In this document: positions 47,081 to 55,493 of the stretch, one piece after another
Layout of the letters: each line of letters opens with the position of its first letter
How positions within the stretch are numbered: the stretch's first letter is position 1
Assembly: GCF_900091955.1 (NCBI RefSeq)
Contig: NZ_FMDF01000012.1
Coordinates: 62,001 to 126,000, forward strand
DNA length: 64,000 nucleotides
Direction of reading: 5' to 3'
Source: Streptomyces sp. Ncost-T10-10d
Lineage (GTDB): Bacteria > Actinomycetota > Actinomycetes > Streptomycetales > Streptomycetaceae
The notes under the pieces: generated by a model
Database searches by the model: none
What the model saw: only the letters and a program-made list of their open reading frames with translations
What the model was told of the DNA's origin: nothing
Program-made: the position numbers and the translations under genes

Positions 47081-50000
47081 CTACTCGCAGCCTTCCCCGC
47101 CCGGTGACGGCTGTGGCGTGAAGTCGAAGTCCCAGTTGAGCTCCCACCCCCGCACAGTGCCGTGGTAGTCGCCGCTCACCAGCCGGTGGTCGTCTTCACC
47201 GAGGGCCAGGGTGTGCACCTTGCCCCGATGTCCCTCCAGAGCGCGCAGCAGGCGACCGGTGTCCAGATCCCAGACGCGGATCTGCCGTCCGCGGACGCCG
47301 GTCACGGCGAACCGGCCCTCGCCGGTGAGGGCGAGCGCCGTGGTCTCGCCCGCGTCGGGGATCGATCGCAGGACGCGACCCGTGGCGAGGTCGAAGACGG
47401 TCAGCGTCGAGTAGTCGGCGGTCACGCCCCGCCGGCTGTCGGCGCTGGTCGCCAGAATGTGTTCGTTGTTGGTGCCCTCCACCGAGTAGAGCTGCCGGCC
47501 CGTCAGGGCGTCGAAGGCCCACAGGCCGTGGGCGCCGTAGTCCAGCAGCGTTCGGCCGTCGGGGCTGAAGTCCAGGCTCAGGCCGGGAGGCCGCTCGGTG
47601 CGACTCCACAGCCGCTCGCCCGACCGCAGATCCCACAGGCAGATCTCGTCCTCATGGCGGTACCAGGTCTCGGACACATCCTCGCGGGTATGGGCCCTCG
47701 ACGCCGCGAACCGGCCGTCGACGCTGATGGCGACGGCGGCCACAGCACGGCCATGGGACCTGACAGCGTTCCAACGCGCATTGACCGTGCGCTGCGCCCT
47801 GTCGATCACCAGATCGCACCAGCGCAGTTCGCCGCTGCTCTCGCCGATGAGCACCCGGTCCCCCGCCGGAGTCATCGCCATCGCTTCGGCCTTGCCGGAG
47901 CTCGACAAGGGGTAGGCGCAGTCGCCGACGAGATCGAGCAAGGACACGTTGCGGCGGTAGTTGTCGTGGAGGACGGCCGCCTGGTCGTCGCCGGTCAGAA
48001 GGAGGGCGCTCGCCGTCCCCATATCCCAGGTGAATTCGGCGAATCGTCGGCCGTCGGCCGCATTCCAGACGTCGATCGGTCCCCCGAGCCGGACGGTGGC
48101 GAAGTAGTTGCCGTTCCGGCTGAGCGCGAGGGTGAGCGGATCGGGGAAGTGCCCGGCCCCGTCGAGGTCGAAACCCGACCACGCGCCGCGCAGCCCCACG
48201 CGGCGCCCGTGCCGGCCCACCTGCCTCCAGGCGTCCCGCAGTTCGGGGTGCCGCTCGAAGCCGGGAACTGCCTCCGCGGCCCGCAGGCAGTCCGCGGTCT
48301 GCGCGAACCGCCCCTGGCGTGCGAGCCGGAGCGCCTGCTCCATCCGGGCCCGGAACCGCTCGCCGTGGTCGGTCAGTTCCCCTGCGGCCTTGGGACGGGC
48401 ATACGCCCAGGGGGCCCGGTAGCCGACCGACGGCATCGGCTGCACGCGGATGGCCTCGTACAGCCCCAGAACGGCGGTGCGGCCGTCGGCACTGACCGCG
48501 GCGGATCGGGCAGATGCCGTGTCGTCCGCGCGATCCGGATCCTCGGATTCGAGCGTGCGCAGGCAGCGACCGGTCAGCGGTTCCCACACGCGCACCGGCG
48601 CGCCGCTGATTCCCACGACCGCGAGGGAGGCGCCCGGGGCGAGCGCGCTGATGTGCACGTGCCGGAGGTGGTGCTGTACCTCGGCGACGACACGGCTTGT
48701 CCGGGAGTCCCACAGGACCATCGGTCCTTCGGCCCAGATCTGCAGCGCGTGCCGCGCGTCGGCCGAGAGGGCGCTGCCGTAGTGGACCACCCCCCAGGCC
48801 CCCTGTCCCCGCGCGTCCCGCGGCGCGGTCAGAACCGCATGACACCGTCCGGTGGCGACGTCCCAGGCACGGACCGTCTGATCTCGCGGCACGTCGGACG
48901 AGGCGGACAGCGCGACGGCGCCGTCGACGCTCAGGCTCATGGCGTCCACGGGCCCTCCATGGCCCCGCACCCGCCGCAGGATCTTCCCGGTGCGGAGGTT
49001 CCAGAACTGCAGGGTGCCGTCACCGTGACCGGTGGTGCCGACCGTACCGTCACCGCTGAGCGCGACAGCGGTGACCGACGCGGTTTCGATCCCGTCCGGC
49101 AGCGGCACCCGCTCACCGCGGGTGAGGTCCCACATCTCCAACGGCGCCTGGTTGCGGACCACCAGGCCGGTCAGGCCCTCGGCGTCGACGGCGGTTGCGA
49201 CGACATCGGCGCCGTCGGGAGTCAGCTCGTGCAGGCAGCGACCAGTGTCCACCGCCCACACACGTACGCGTCCGTGGTAGTCGCCGGCCAGCACCCGGCG
49301 CCCGTCGGCGGTCACGGCCACTGCGGTGACGCTGTTGACGTGCCCGGTGAGGACGATCGGCCGCAGGCCCGGACGGCGCTCCGCCTCGGCGAGCGCCTGG
49401 GCGATCTCCGCCGACTCCGGCTCCTCACGCGCGGCCTCTCGCAGCAGTTCGACGGCCCGCTCCGGGTCGTCGCGCTCGAGGTGGACGAATCCCAGCAGGC
49501 GGCCGGCGAGCCGGGCGTCCCCGCCGACGTCCCGGGCGGCCTCCAACTCGGCGACCAGCTCCAGGTCGGTCTTGTCCCCCTTGCGCCACTGGTACAGGCC
49601 GTAGTTGAAGCCGGCTGTCGGATGGTGAGGGTCGGCTGCGATCGCCTCCCGCCACAGTGCCTCCGCCTCCTCGGCGCGCCCCAGGTCGAGCAGCGACAGT
49701 GCCTGGTTGGACAGCCCGTCGGCCAGCAGCCCGACAGCCTGCGGCGCCTCCGGGGGAACGGCGTGCCCGTGAGGTCTCCGTAGAGATCACCGAGGACGTC
49801 GGCGAGATGCCCCGGAGCCGGACGGGCCTCGGGGGCGGTCACGAAGCACTGGCGCAGCAACCCGACGACCGCCGGGGGCACGGCGGGCACCCGGGCATCG
49901 GCCGGCCCGCCCGCCATCAGTTCCTCGAGCGCTTCGGCGGCGGCCTGGCCGTGCCGGGTCGGGCGCCGGCCGGTGAACAACTCCAGTACGGTGAGCGCCC

Positions 50001-50658
50001 ACGACCACACGTCGGTGGCGGGCGTCAGCCGGATCTCCCGCCGCCCGGTGGCGGCGAGTGCCTGTTCGGGGGAGCAGTAGGCGGGCGTCATCCCGCCGAA
50101 GGTGACGTCGGGGGGCGCGTCGTGCGGGGTCCCGTTGCCGGCCGGGCGTATCCCGGCCAGGCCGAAGTCGGTGACCTTGGCGGTGCCGTCGGGTTCGAGC
50201 ATCACATTGGCGGGTTTGACGTCCTGGTGGACCAGCCCGGCGGCGTGCGCGTGGTCCAGGCCCCACGCGATCTGCACGGCGATGTCGAGGATCCGCCGCA
50301 GGGCGGTGACCGGGCCCCCCTCGTAGAGCCTCCCGCCGGTGACGGCCTCGGCGAGGCTGCCGCCGTCGACCCACTCGGCGAAGACCCGGGGCAGGCCGTC
50401 GACGGTCCGGACGTACGAGCAGTTGACCGTGTGAGGGTGCAGCCCGAGACCGACCCAGGTGCCCGCCTCCGCCTCGAACCGGCGTCTGCCCCCGGCCGAG
50501 GCGACCAGTTCCGGGCGGGGTGTCTTCACCGCGAGGTCGACGTTCCAGCCGCGGTGCCGCACCCGGTGGACCACGCCCATACCACCGCTGTGCACGACGT
50601 CCAGCACCTCGTACAGGTCGAGGATCACCTCGCCGGGCTGCCAGCTCTCCGGTGCCAT
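47081..50658 (-). pseudogene. Ser/Thr kinase - TPR - WD40 giant protein, frameshifted at one site
   Basis: The first 300 or so codons encode a protein kinase: VVHSGGMGVVHRVRHRG, VDLAVKTPRP, catalytic loop LVHQDVKPANVML, VTDFGLAG and MTPAYCSPEQAL. A TPR-like helical stretch (NQALSLLDLGRAEEAEALWR) follows, then about 820 residues of WD40 repeats with many GH...WD/WN units, long enough for two propellers. The kinase and TPR/WD parts are in different frames that meet at a G run (49752-49756); one added base gives 1192 aa. The catalytic loop has HQD rather than HRD. The ATG shares a base with the upstream stop. No membrane segment is visible. Confidence 0.88.
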
Positions 50659-51305
50659 CAGTCGGCCATGGCTACGTACAGAGGACTGCCCAGGAGTACC
50701 CGCATGTCCGGACGGGGGTCCAGTTCGGGGTACGGACTGGCGCCCTCCAGCAGGCGCCGGGCCACGAATTCCACGGACTGCGCCGGACCGCGCAGAAGGC
50801 GTCCGGCGGAGTGCACCCAGGCCAGTGCCGACGGGTCGGTGGGCATCTCGACGCCGTCAGCGGCGAAAGCCGCGGCGAGACCCGCGAGCAGTGACGGCAT
50901 CGAGGACGCCGCGAACACCGGATCCTGCGGAGCGCTCCCGCCGAACACATGGCTGCCGGCCCCACCGAGCCCGACGATCGTCCGCGCGGTTCGTCCGCCG
51001 AAGTACACCGTCGAACCACCGCCCTCCCCACGCAACGGTCCCCACTGCATCGGCAGGGTGCCGCGGAAATAGGGACCCGGATCGTCCACCGACCCTGTCT
51101 GTTCGTGCTCGCGCAGGTACGCGAGCACCCGCTCCAGCCTGGCCACCCGGTCCGGCGCGGACGCCTCGACACTGCGCTTGAAGCTGAAGAGCTTCAAGCT
51201 CATGCCGGCCTCCGTGGTGCGTCGACCGGCGAAGGACGGGTCGATCTGCGAGAGCAGCATGTCGACCTTGGCGTCGCTGATGTAAAGGTAATAGCGAATC
51301 GACAC
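50658..51305 (-). CDS. DUF7019-like protein, first gene of the kinase operon
   Basis: A 215-aa soluble protein starting IRYYLYISDAKVDMLLSQID, a start I associate with the DUF7019 family of unknown function. A Gly-rich middle (GGGSTVYFGGRTARTIVGLG, GGAGSHVFGGSA) is followed by a helical C-terminus (SVEFVARRLLEGASPYPELD). No enzymatic motif is evident. The GTG start at 51305 is the first codon of the operon; the stop shares one base with the kinase-WD40 ATG. The tight coupling suggests that it is the sensor, substrate or effector of the kinases. Family name moderately sure; function unknown. Confidence 0.75.
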   Translation of the reverse strand: MSIRYYLYISDAKVDMLLSQIDPSFAGRRTTEAGMSLKLFSFKRSVEASAPDRVARLERVLAYLREHEQTGSVDDPGPYFRGTLPMQWGPLRGEGGGSTVYFGGRTARTIVGLGGAGSHVFGGSAPQDPVFAASSMPSLLAGLAAAFAADGVEMPTDPSALAWVHSAGRLLRGPAQSVEFVARRLLEGASPYPELDPRPDMRVLLGSPLYVAMAD

Positions 51306-51486
51306 CCCGTCAGGCTAGCGCCACCCCGCATCTCCTGACCCGGTTTTTGTCGAGGAGATGGATGACTCGCGAGGCCTCGTCGAGGGGGTTCTGGCCCCCT
51401 GTTGGGGGGTGACGGGACGATTGCGGTGGTCGAACAGGTCGAATCCTGCGGCTTCCTCGATGGTCGATCTCGGCGTCGGCGATGGT

Positions 51487-51508
51487 GCAGGATCCATGCA
51501 GGATCCAT
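51487..51508. repeat. Tandem 11-bp repeat GCAGGATCCAT x2
   Basis: Two perfect head-to-tail copies at 51487-51497 and 51498-51508 abut the left arm of the long hairpin. The 7-mer ATCCTGC near 51440 is the reverse complement of the repeat's first seven bases. Confidence 0.9.
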
Positions 51509-51558
51509 GTGGCCTTGAGAGTCGGTCGGGCCGATTCCGGCCGGCTCTCAAGGCCACA
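51508..51558 (-). terminator. Long hairpin after the ABC exporter operon
   Basis: Arms of 22 nt (51508-51529 and 51537-51558) pair around a 7-nt loop. The only two non-Watson-Crick positions are T opposite G in the plus-strand sense, which wobble-pair in one RNA orientation. It lies 60 bp past the exporter stop (51618). Confidence 0.75.
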
Positions 51559-51617
51559 GGCCCGGACGTCGTCGCTGATGCGTGCCGTTCCGAGGCACAG
51601 GAGGCGTGCAGACTTTC

Positions 51618-53399
51618 TCAGCCGTGCCAGGACCGCCACAGCGCCGCATAGGCGCCGTCCGCCGCCACCAGCTCGTCATGGCTTCCCAGTTCGCTGATCC
51701 GGCCGCTTTCCACCACCGCGATCACATCCGCGTCATGTGCGGTGTGCAGCCGATGGGCGATCGCCACCACCGTGCGACCGTCCAGCACCCGGGCCAGTGA
51801 ACGCTCCAGGTGGCGCGCGGCCCGCGGGTCCAGCAACGACGTCGCCTCGTCGAGCACCAGGGCGTGCGGATCGGCCAGGACCAGCCGGGCCAGTGCGATC
51901 TGCTGGGCCTGAGCGGGCGTCAGTGCCAGGCCGCCGGAGCCGACCTCGGAGTCCAGCCCCTCCTCCAGGGCCCTCGCCCAGCCGTCCGCGTCGACCGCCG
52001 CGAGCGACGCCCACAGCTCGGAGTCCCCGGCGTCGGTACGGGCCAGCAGGAGGTTGTCCCGCAGCGAACCGACGAACACATGGTGCTCCTGGTTGACCAG
52101 CGCCACATGTGTACGTACGCGCTCCGCCTTCATCCGGGACAACTCCGCGCCACCGAGCGTGACTTCACCCGCACGCGGGGCGTAGATCCCGGCCAGCAGC
52201 CGGCCCAGCGTGGACTTGCCGGCACCGGACGGGCCGACCAGCGCGAGGCGCGTACCCGGTGCGACGTCCAGCGACACCTTGTGCAGGACGTCGAGCCCGG
52301 CGCGGTAGCCGAAGTGCACCTCGTCCGCCCGGACATCACGGCCGTCCGGGACGACCTCCGCATCGCCCGCGTCCGGCTCGATGTCCCGTACGCCGACCAG
52401 CCGGGCCAGCGACACCTGTGCGACCTGCAACTCGTCGTACCAGCGCAGGATCAGGCCGATCGGGTCGACCATCATCTGCGCCAGCAGCGCGCCCGTCGTC
52501 AGCTGCCCCACGGTCAGCCAGCCCTCGATGACGAACCAGCCGCCGAGCATCAGCACCGCGCCGAGAATCGTCACGTAGGTGACATTGATGACGGGGAAGA
52601 GCACGGAACGCAGGAAGAGCGTGTACCGTTCCCACGCCGTCCACTCCTTGATCCGCCGGTCCGACAGCGCCACCCGGCGCGCACCCAGACGGTGGGCCTC
52701 CACGGTCCGTCCGGCATCCACGGTCTCCGCGAGCATCGCCGCGACCGCCGCATATCCGGCGGCCTCCGAACGGTACGCGGACGGTGCCCGCCTGAAGTAC
52801 CAGCGGCAGCCGAGGACCAGGACGGGCAGGGCGACCAGAACCGAGAGTGCCAGCGGCGGAGCCGTCACGGCGAGTGCGGTCAGGAGCAGCCCCGCCCACA
52901 CCACACCGATCGCCAGCTGCGGCACGGCCTCGCGCATCGCATTGGCCAACCGGTCGATGTCCGTGGTGATCCTGGAGAGCAGATCACCGGTCCCGGCCCG
53001 CTCCAGCACGCCCGGCGGCAGCCCGACCGACCGTACGAGGAAGTCCTCGCGCAGATCGGCCAGCATCTCCTCACCGAGCATCGCGCTGCGCAGGCGCATC
53101 ATCCGGGTGAATACGGTCTGCACGATCAACGCGAGCGCGAACACCCCGGCGGTGCGCTCCAGATGCAGGTCGGTGACGCCGTCGGAGAGGTCCTCGACCA
53201 GCCCGCCCAGCAGATAGGGGCCGACGATCGAGGCGATCACCGCGATGGCGTTGAACGAGATGAGCACGGTGAACGGCCTGCGGTGGCGCCGCAGCAGCTC
53301 CCGTACATAGCTCCGTACGGTGGTGGGGGTGGCGACCGGCAGGGTCGTCGCCGACTCCGGTGCGGCCGGGTCGTACGCCGGTTCTGCGACGCCGATCAT
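51618..53399 (-). CDS. ABC exporter subunit B (functional Walker A, degenerate signature)
   Basis: A 593-aa half-transporter: six transmembrane helices (about residues 45-320) then an ATPase domain (about 345-590). Walker A is LALVGPSGAGKSTLGRLLAG, Walker B is ALVLDEATSLLDPRA and the switch His is in VAIAHRLHTAHD. The ABC signature is degenerate: LTPAQAQQIALARL instead of LSGGQ. The ATG at 53399 overlaps the stop of the upstream exporter gene by 4 bp, so the two form an obligate pair. Substrate unknown (lipid, drug or peptide). Confidence 0.92.
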   Translation of the reverse strand: MIGVAEPAYDPAAPESATTLPVATPTTVRSYVRELLRRHRRPFTVLISFNAIAVIASIVGPYLLGGLVEDLSDGVTDLHLERTAGVFALALIVQTVFTRMMRLRSAMLGEEMLADLREDFLVRSVGLPPGVLERAGTGDLLSRITTDIDRLANAMREAVPQLAIGVVWAGLLLTALAVTAPPLALSVLVALPVLVLGCRWYFRRAPSAYRSEAAGYAAVAAMLAETVDAGRTVEAHRLGARRVALSDRRIKEWTAWERYTLFLRSVLFPVINVTYVTILGAVLMLGGWFVIEGWLTVGQLTTGALLAQMMVDPIGLILRWYDELQVAQVSLARLVGVRDIEPDAGDAEVVPDGRDVRADEVHFGYRAGLDVLHKVSLDVAPGTRLALVGPSGAGKSTLGRLLAGIYAPRAGEVTLGGAELSRMKAERVRTHVALVNQEHHVFVGSLRDNLLLARTDAGDSELWASLAAVDADGWARALEEGLDSEVGSGGLALTPAQAQQIALARLVLADPHALVLDEATSLLDPRAARHLERSLARVLDGRTVVAIAHRLHTAHDADVIAVVESGRISELGSHDELVAADGAYAALWRSWHG

Positions 53400-55282
53400 G
53401 CCCGTTCCTCGACTTCCTCGATCGTCCTGATCCGCTTGATCGCGTCCTGAGAGGTCAGGACCGCGATTTCGTCGTCCGTCTCGCGCGTCACGACTGCCCG
53501 GTATCGGGGGTCCGTGCGCAGGAGTTCACGGTGTGCGCCGACCGCGACGACCGTGCCCCGGTGCACCAGCACCACCTGGTCCGCGAGGTCGAGCAGCAGC
53601 GGTGACGAGGCGAACGCCACGGTCGTGCGGCCCTGGCGCAGTGCCTTGATTCCGGCGGCGACACGGGCCTCCGTGTGTGAGTCGACGGCGGAGGTCGGCT
53701 CGTCGAGAACCAGCGCCTCCGGGTCGGTCACCAACGAGCGGGCCAGTGCGAGCCGTTGGCGCTGACCGCCCGAGAGCGACCGGCCGCGTTCGGTGATGCG
53801 GGTCGTCATCGGGTCGCCGTCCGTGGCGACGGACGCCTGCGCCAATGAGTCCAGCACATCGCCGCACTGGGCGGCGGACAGCGCGTCCTGTGCGGTCACC
53901 CGGCCGGACGACGGAACGTCGAGCAGCTCGCGCAGCGTGCCGGAGAGCAGCACCGGGTCCTTGTCCTGGACCAGTACGGCGGTCCGTGCCGAGTCCAACG
54001 GGAGTTCGTCCAGCGGTACGCCACCGAGCAGGACGGACGGGGTCTTCTGCTCGGACGTGGCGTCGTCCGCCCAGTCGCGCGCTCCGTTCTCCGTTGAATC
54101 CTCCGCCCCGTTCCCGACCTCGTCCGCGTCCACATGCGGGTGTCCGCCGAGACGCTCGGCCAGCCGGCCCGCCTCGTCCGGATCGCCGCAGACCACCGCG
54201 GTGAACAGGCCGGCCGGGGCCATCAGCCCCGTGACCGGGTCGTACAGATCGCCGGTCGGTGTTGCGTCGACGCTCGACGGCCGGTCCGTGCGGTGCAGCG
54301 ACAGCACCCGGACCGCGCGCTGGGCGGAGGGCCGCGAGAAGGAGTACGCCATCGCGATCTCCTCGAAGTGCCGCAGCGGGAACAGCAGCAGTGAGGCCGC
54401 GCTGTACACCGTGACCAGCTGACCGACCTCGATCCGGCCGTCGCGGGCCAGCGTCGCCCCGTAGACGACCAGCGAGATGAGCAGCGCGCCCGGCAGCAGC
54501 ACCTGGATCGCCGAGATCAGCGACCACATCCGCGCGCTGCGCACCGCGGCCTTGCGGACCTCCTGCGAGGCGCGCCGGTAACGGCCCAGGAACAGCTCCT
54601 CGCCGCCGATCCCGCGCAGTACCCGCAGCCCGGCAACCGTGTCCGAGGCCAGTTCGGTGGCCTTGCCCGCCTTTTCGCGCTGGAGGTCGGCGCGCCGGGT
54701 GGCCCGGGGAAGCAGCGGCAGCACGGCCAGTGCCAGCAGCGGCAGGGCGAGTGCCACCAGGACACCCAGCGACGGCAGATAGAGGATGAGCCCCACGCAG
54801 ATGAGTACGAGGGCGGCAGCGGCCGCCGCGAAGCGGGAGAGCGCCTCGACGAACCAGCCGATCTTCTCGACGTCGCCGGTGGACACCGCGACGACCTCCC
54901 CCGCGGCCACCCGGCGGGTCAGTGCCGCGCCGAGCTCCGCGGTCTTACGGGCGAGCAGCTGCTGAACGCGCGCGGCGGCAGTGATCCAGTTGGTGATGGC
55001 GGTCCGGTGGAGCATGGTGTCGCCCAGCGCGATCAGCACGCCCAGGACGGCGATCAGGCCGCCCGCCCAGGCGAGCCGGCTGCCGGAACGGTCGACGACC
55101 GCCTGCACGGCGAAGCCGACGGCGGGCGGCAGTCCGGCAAGGGAGCACTGGTGCAAAAGGCCCCAGGACATGGACTTGAGCTGGCCGCGCAGCTGATTGC
55201 GGCCGAGCCAGATCAGGAAGCGTGGGCCTGACCGGACATCGGGATCGCCTGGATCCGGGTACGGAAGATCGCGAATCTGCAT
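53396..55282 (-). CDS. ABC exporter subunit A (degenerate Walker A, intact signature)
   Basis: A 628-aa half-transporter with six transmembrane helices and an ATPase domain. The signature RSLSGGQRQRLALARSL and Walker B EALVLDEPTSAVDSHT are canonical. Where Walker A should be the sequence reads VVCGDPDEAGRLAERLGG, without Gly-Lys-Ser/Thr, and the switch His is replaced (VAFASSPLLLD). An acidic insert (about residues 410-445, rich in D and E) follows the lost Walker A. The ATG at 55282 is preferred over one at 55390; its ribosome binding site (GGGACG) is weak. It precedes and overlaps subunit B. Confidence 0.9.
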   Translation of the reverse strand: MQIRDLPYPDPGDPDVRSGPRFLIWLGRNQLRGQLKSMSWGLLHQCSLAGLPPAVGFAVQAVVDRSGSRLAWAGGLIAVLGVLIALGDTMLHRTAITNWITAAARVQQLLARKTAELGAALTRRVAAGEVVAVSTGDVEKIGWFVEALSRFAAAAAALVLICVGLILYLPSLGVLVALALPLLALAVLPLLPRATRRADLQREKAGKATELASDTVAGLRVLRGIGGEELFLGRYRRASQEVRKAAVRSARMWSLISAIQVLLPGALLISLVVYGATLARDGRIEVGQLVTVYSAASLLLFPLRHFEEIAMAYSFSRPSAQRAVRVLSLHRTDRPSSVDATPTGDLYDPVTGLMAPAGLFTAVVCGDPDEAGRLAERLGGHPHVDADEVGNGAEDSTENGARDWADDATSEQKTPSVLLGGVPLDELPLDSARTAVLVQDKDPVLLSGTLRELLDVPSSGRVTAQDALSAAQCGDVLDSLAQASVATDGDPMTTRITERGRSLSGGQRQRLALARSLVTDPEALVLDEPTSAVDSHTEARVAAGIKALRQGRTTVAFASSPLLLDLADQVVLVHRGTVVAVGAHRELLRTDPRYRAVVTRETDDEIAVLTSQDAIKRIRTIEEVEERA

Positions 55283-55440
55283 GACGTCCCATGGTTCGGT
55301 GCGTGTCGGTCTGTTCGGTGAATGACTCAAACCGTGCAAGGTTCGCGCGAGGACGTCGTCGGAGCAATTGGTTTTCTCCAGGAACGGCACTTATCGCGCC
55401 ATGGTCACGATGCGGGCCGCGGAGCTGCTGCGGGGGAGGT

Positions 55441-55477
55441 GCTGCGGGGCCGGCTCGACCGGAGCAGGCCCCGCAGC
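55441..55477. terminator. Hairpin after the GH109-like gene
   Basis: GCTGCGGGGCC (55441-55451) and GGCCCCGCAGC (55467-55477) form a perfect 11-bp stem with a 15-nt loop, 17 bp past the stop of the minus-strand oxidoreductase gene. Confidence 0.65.
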
Positions 55478-55493
55478 CCGTCGTACCGGCCCG

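Larger units (their letters stand above)
51306..51617. other. 312-bp gap with tandem repeat and long hairpin
   Basis: No convincing gene. From right to left it contains the exporter terminator hairpin (51508-51558), a tandem repeat of GCAGGATCCAT (51487-51508) with an inverted ATCCTGC copy near 51440, and the promoter of the kinase operon. Small minus-strand frames occur here but resemble nothing I know. Confidence 0.6.

Noticed and set aside
51436..51450. A tRNA T-arm-like string (AGGTCGAATCCTG) that could mark an attachment site
   Set aside because: It lacks one base of the T-arm consensus, no acceptor or anticodon stem is found around it, and no integrase or second att copy is seen in the window.
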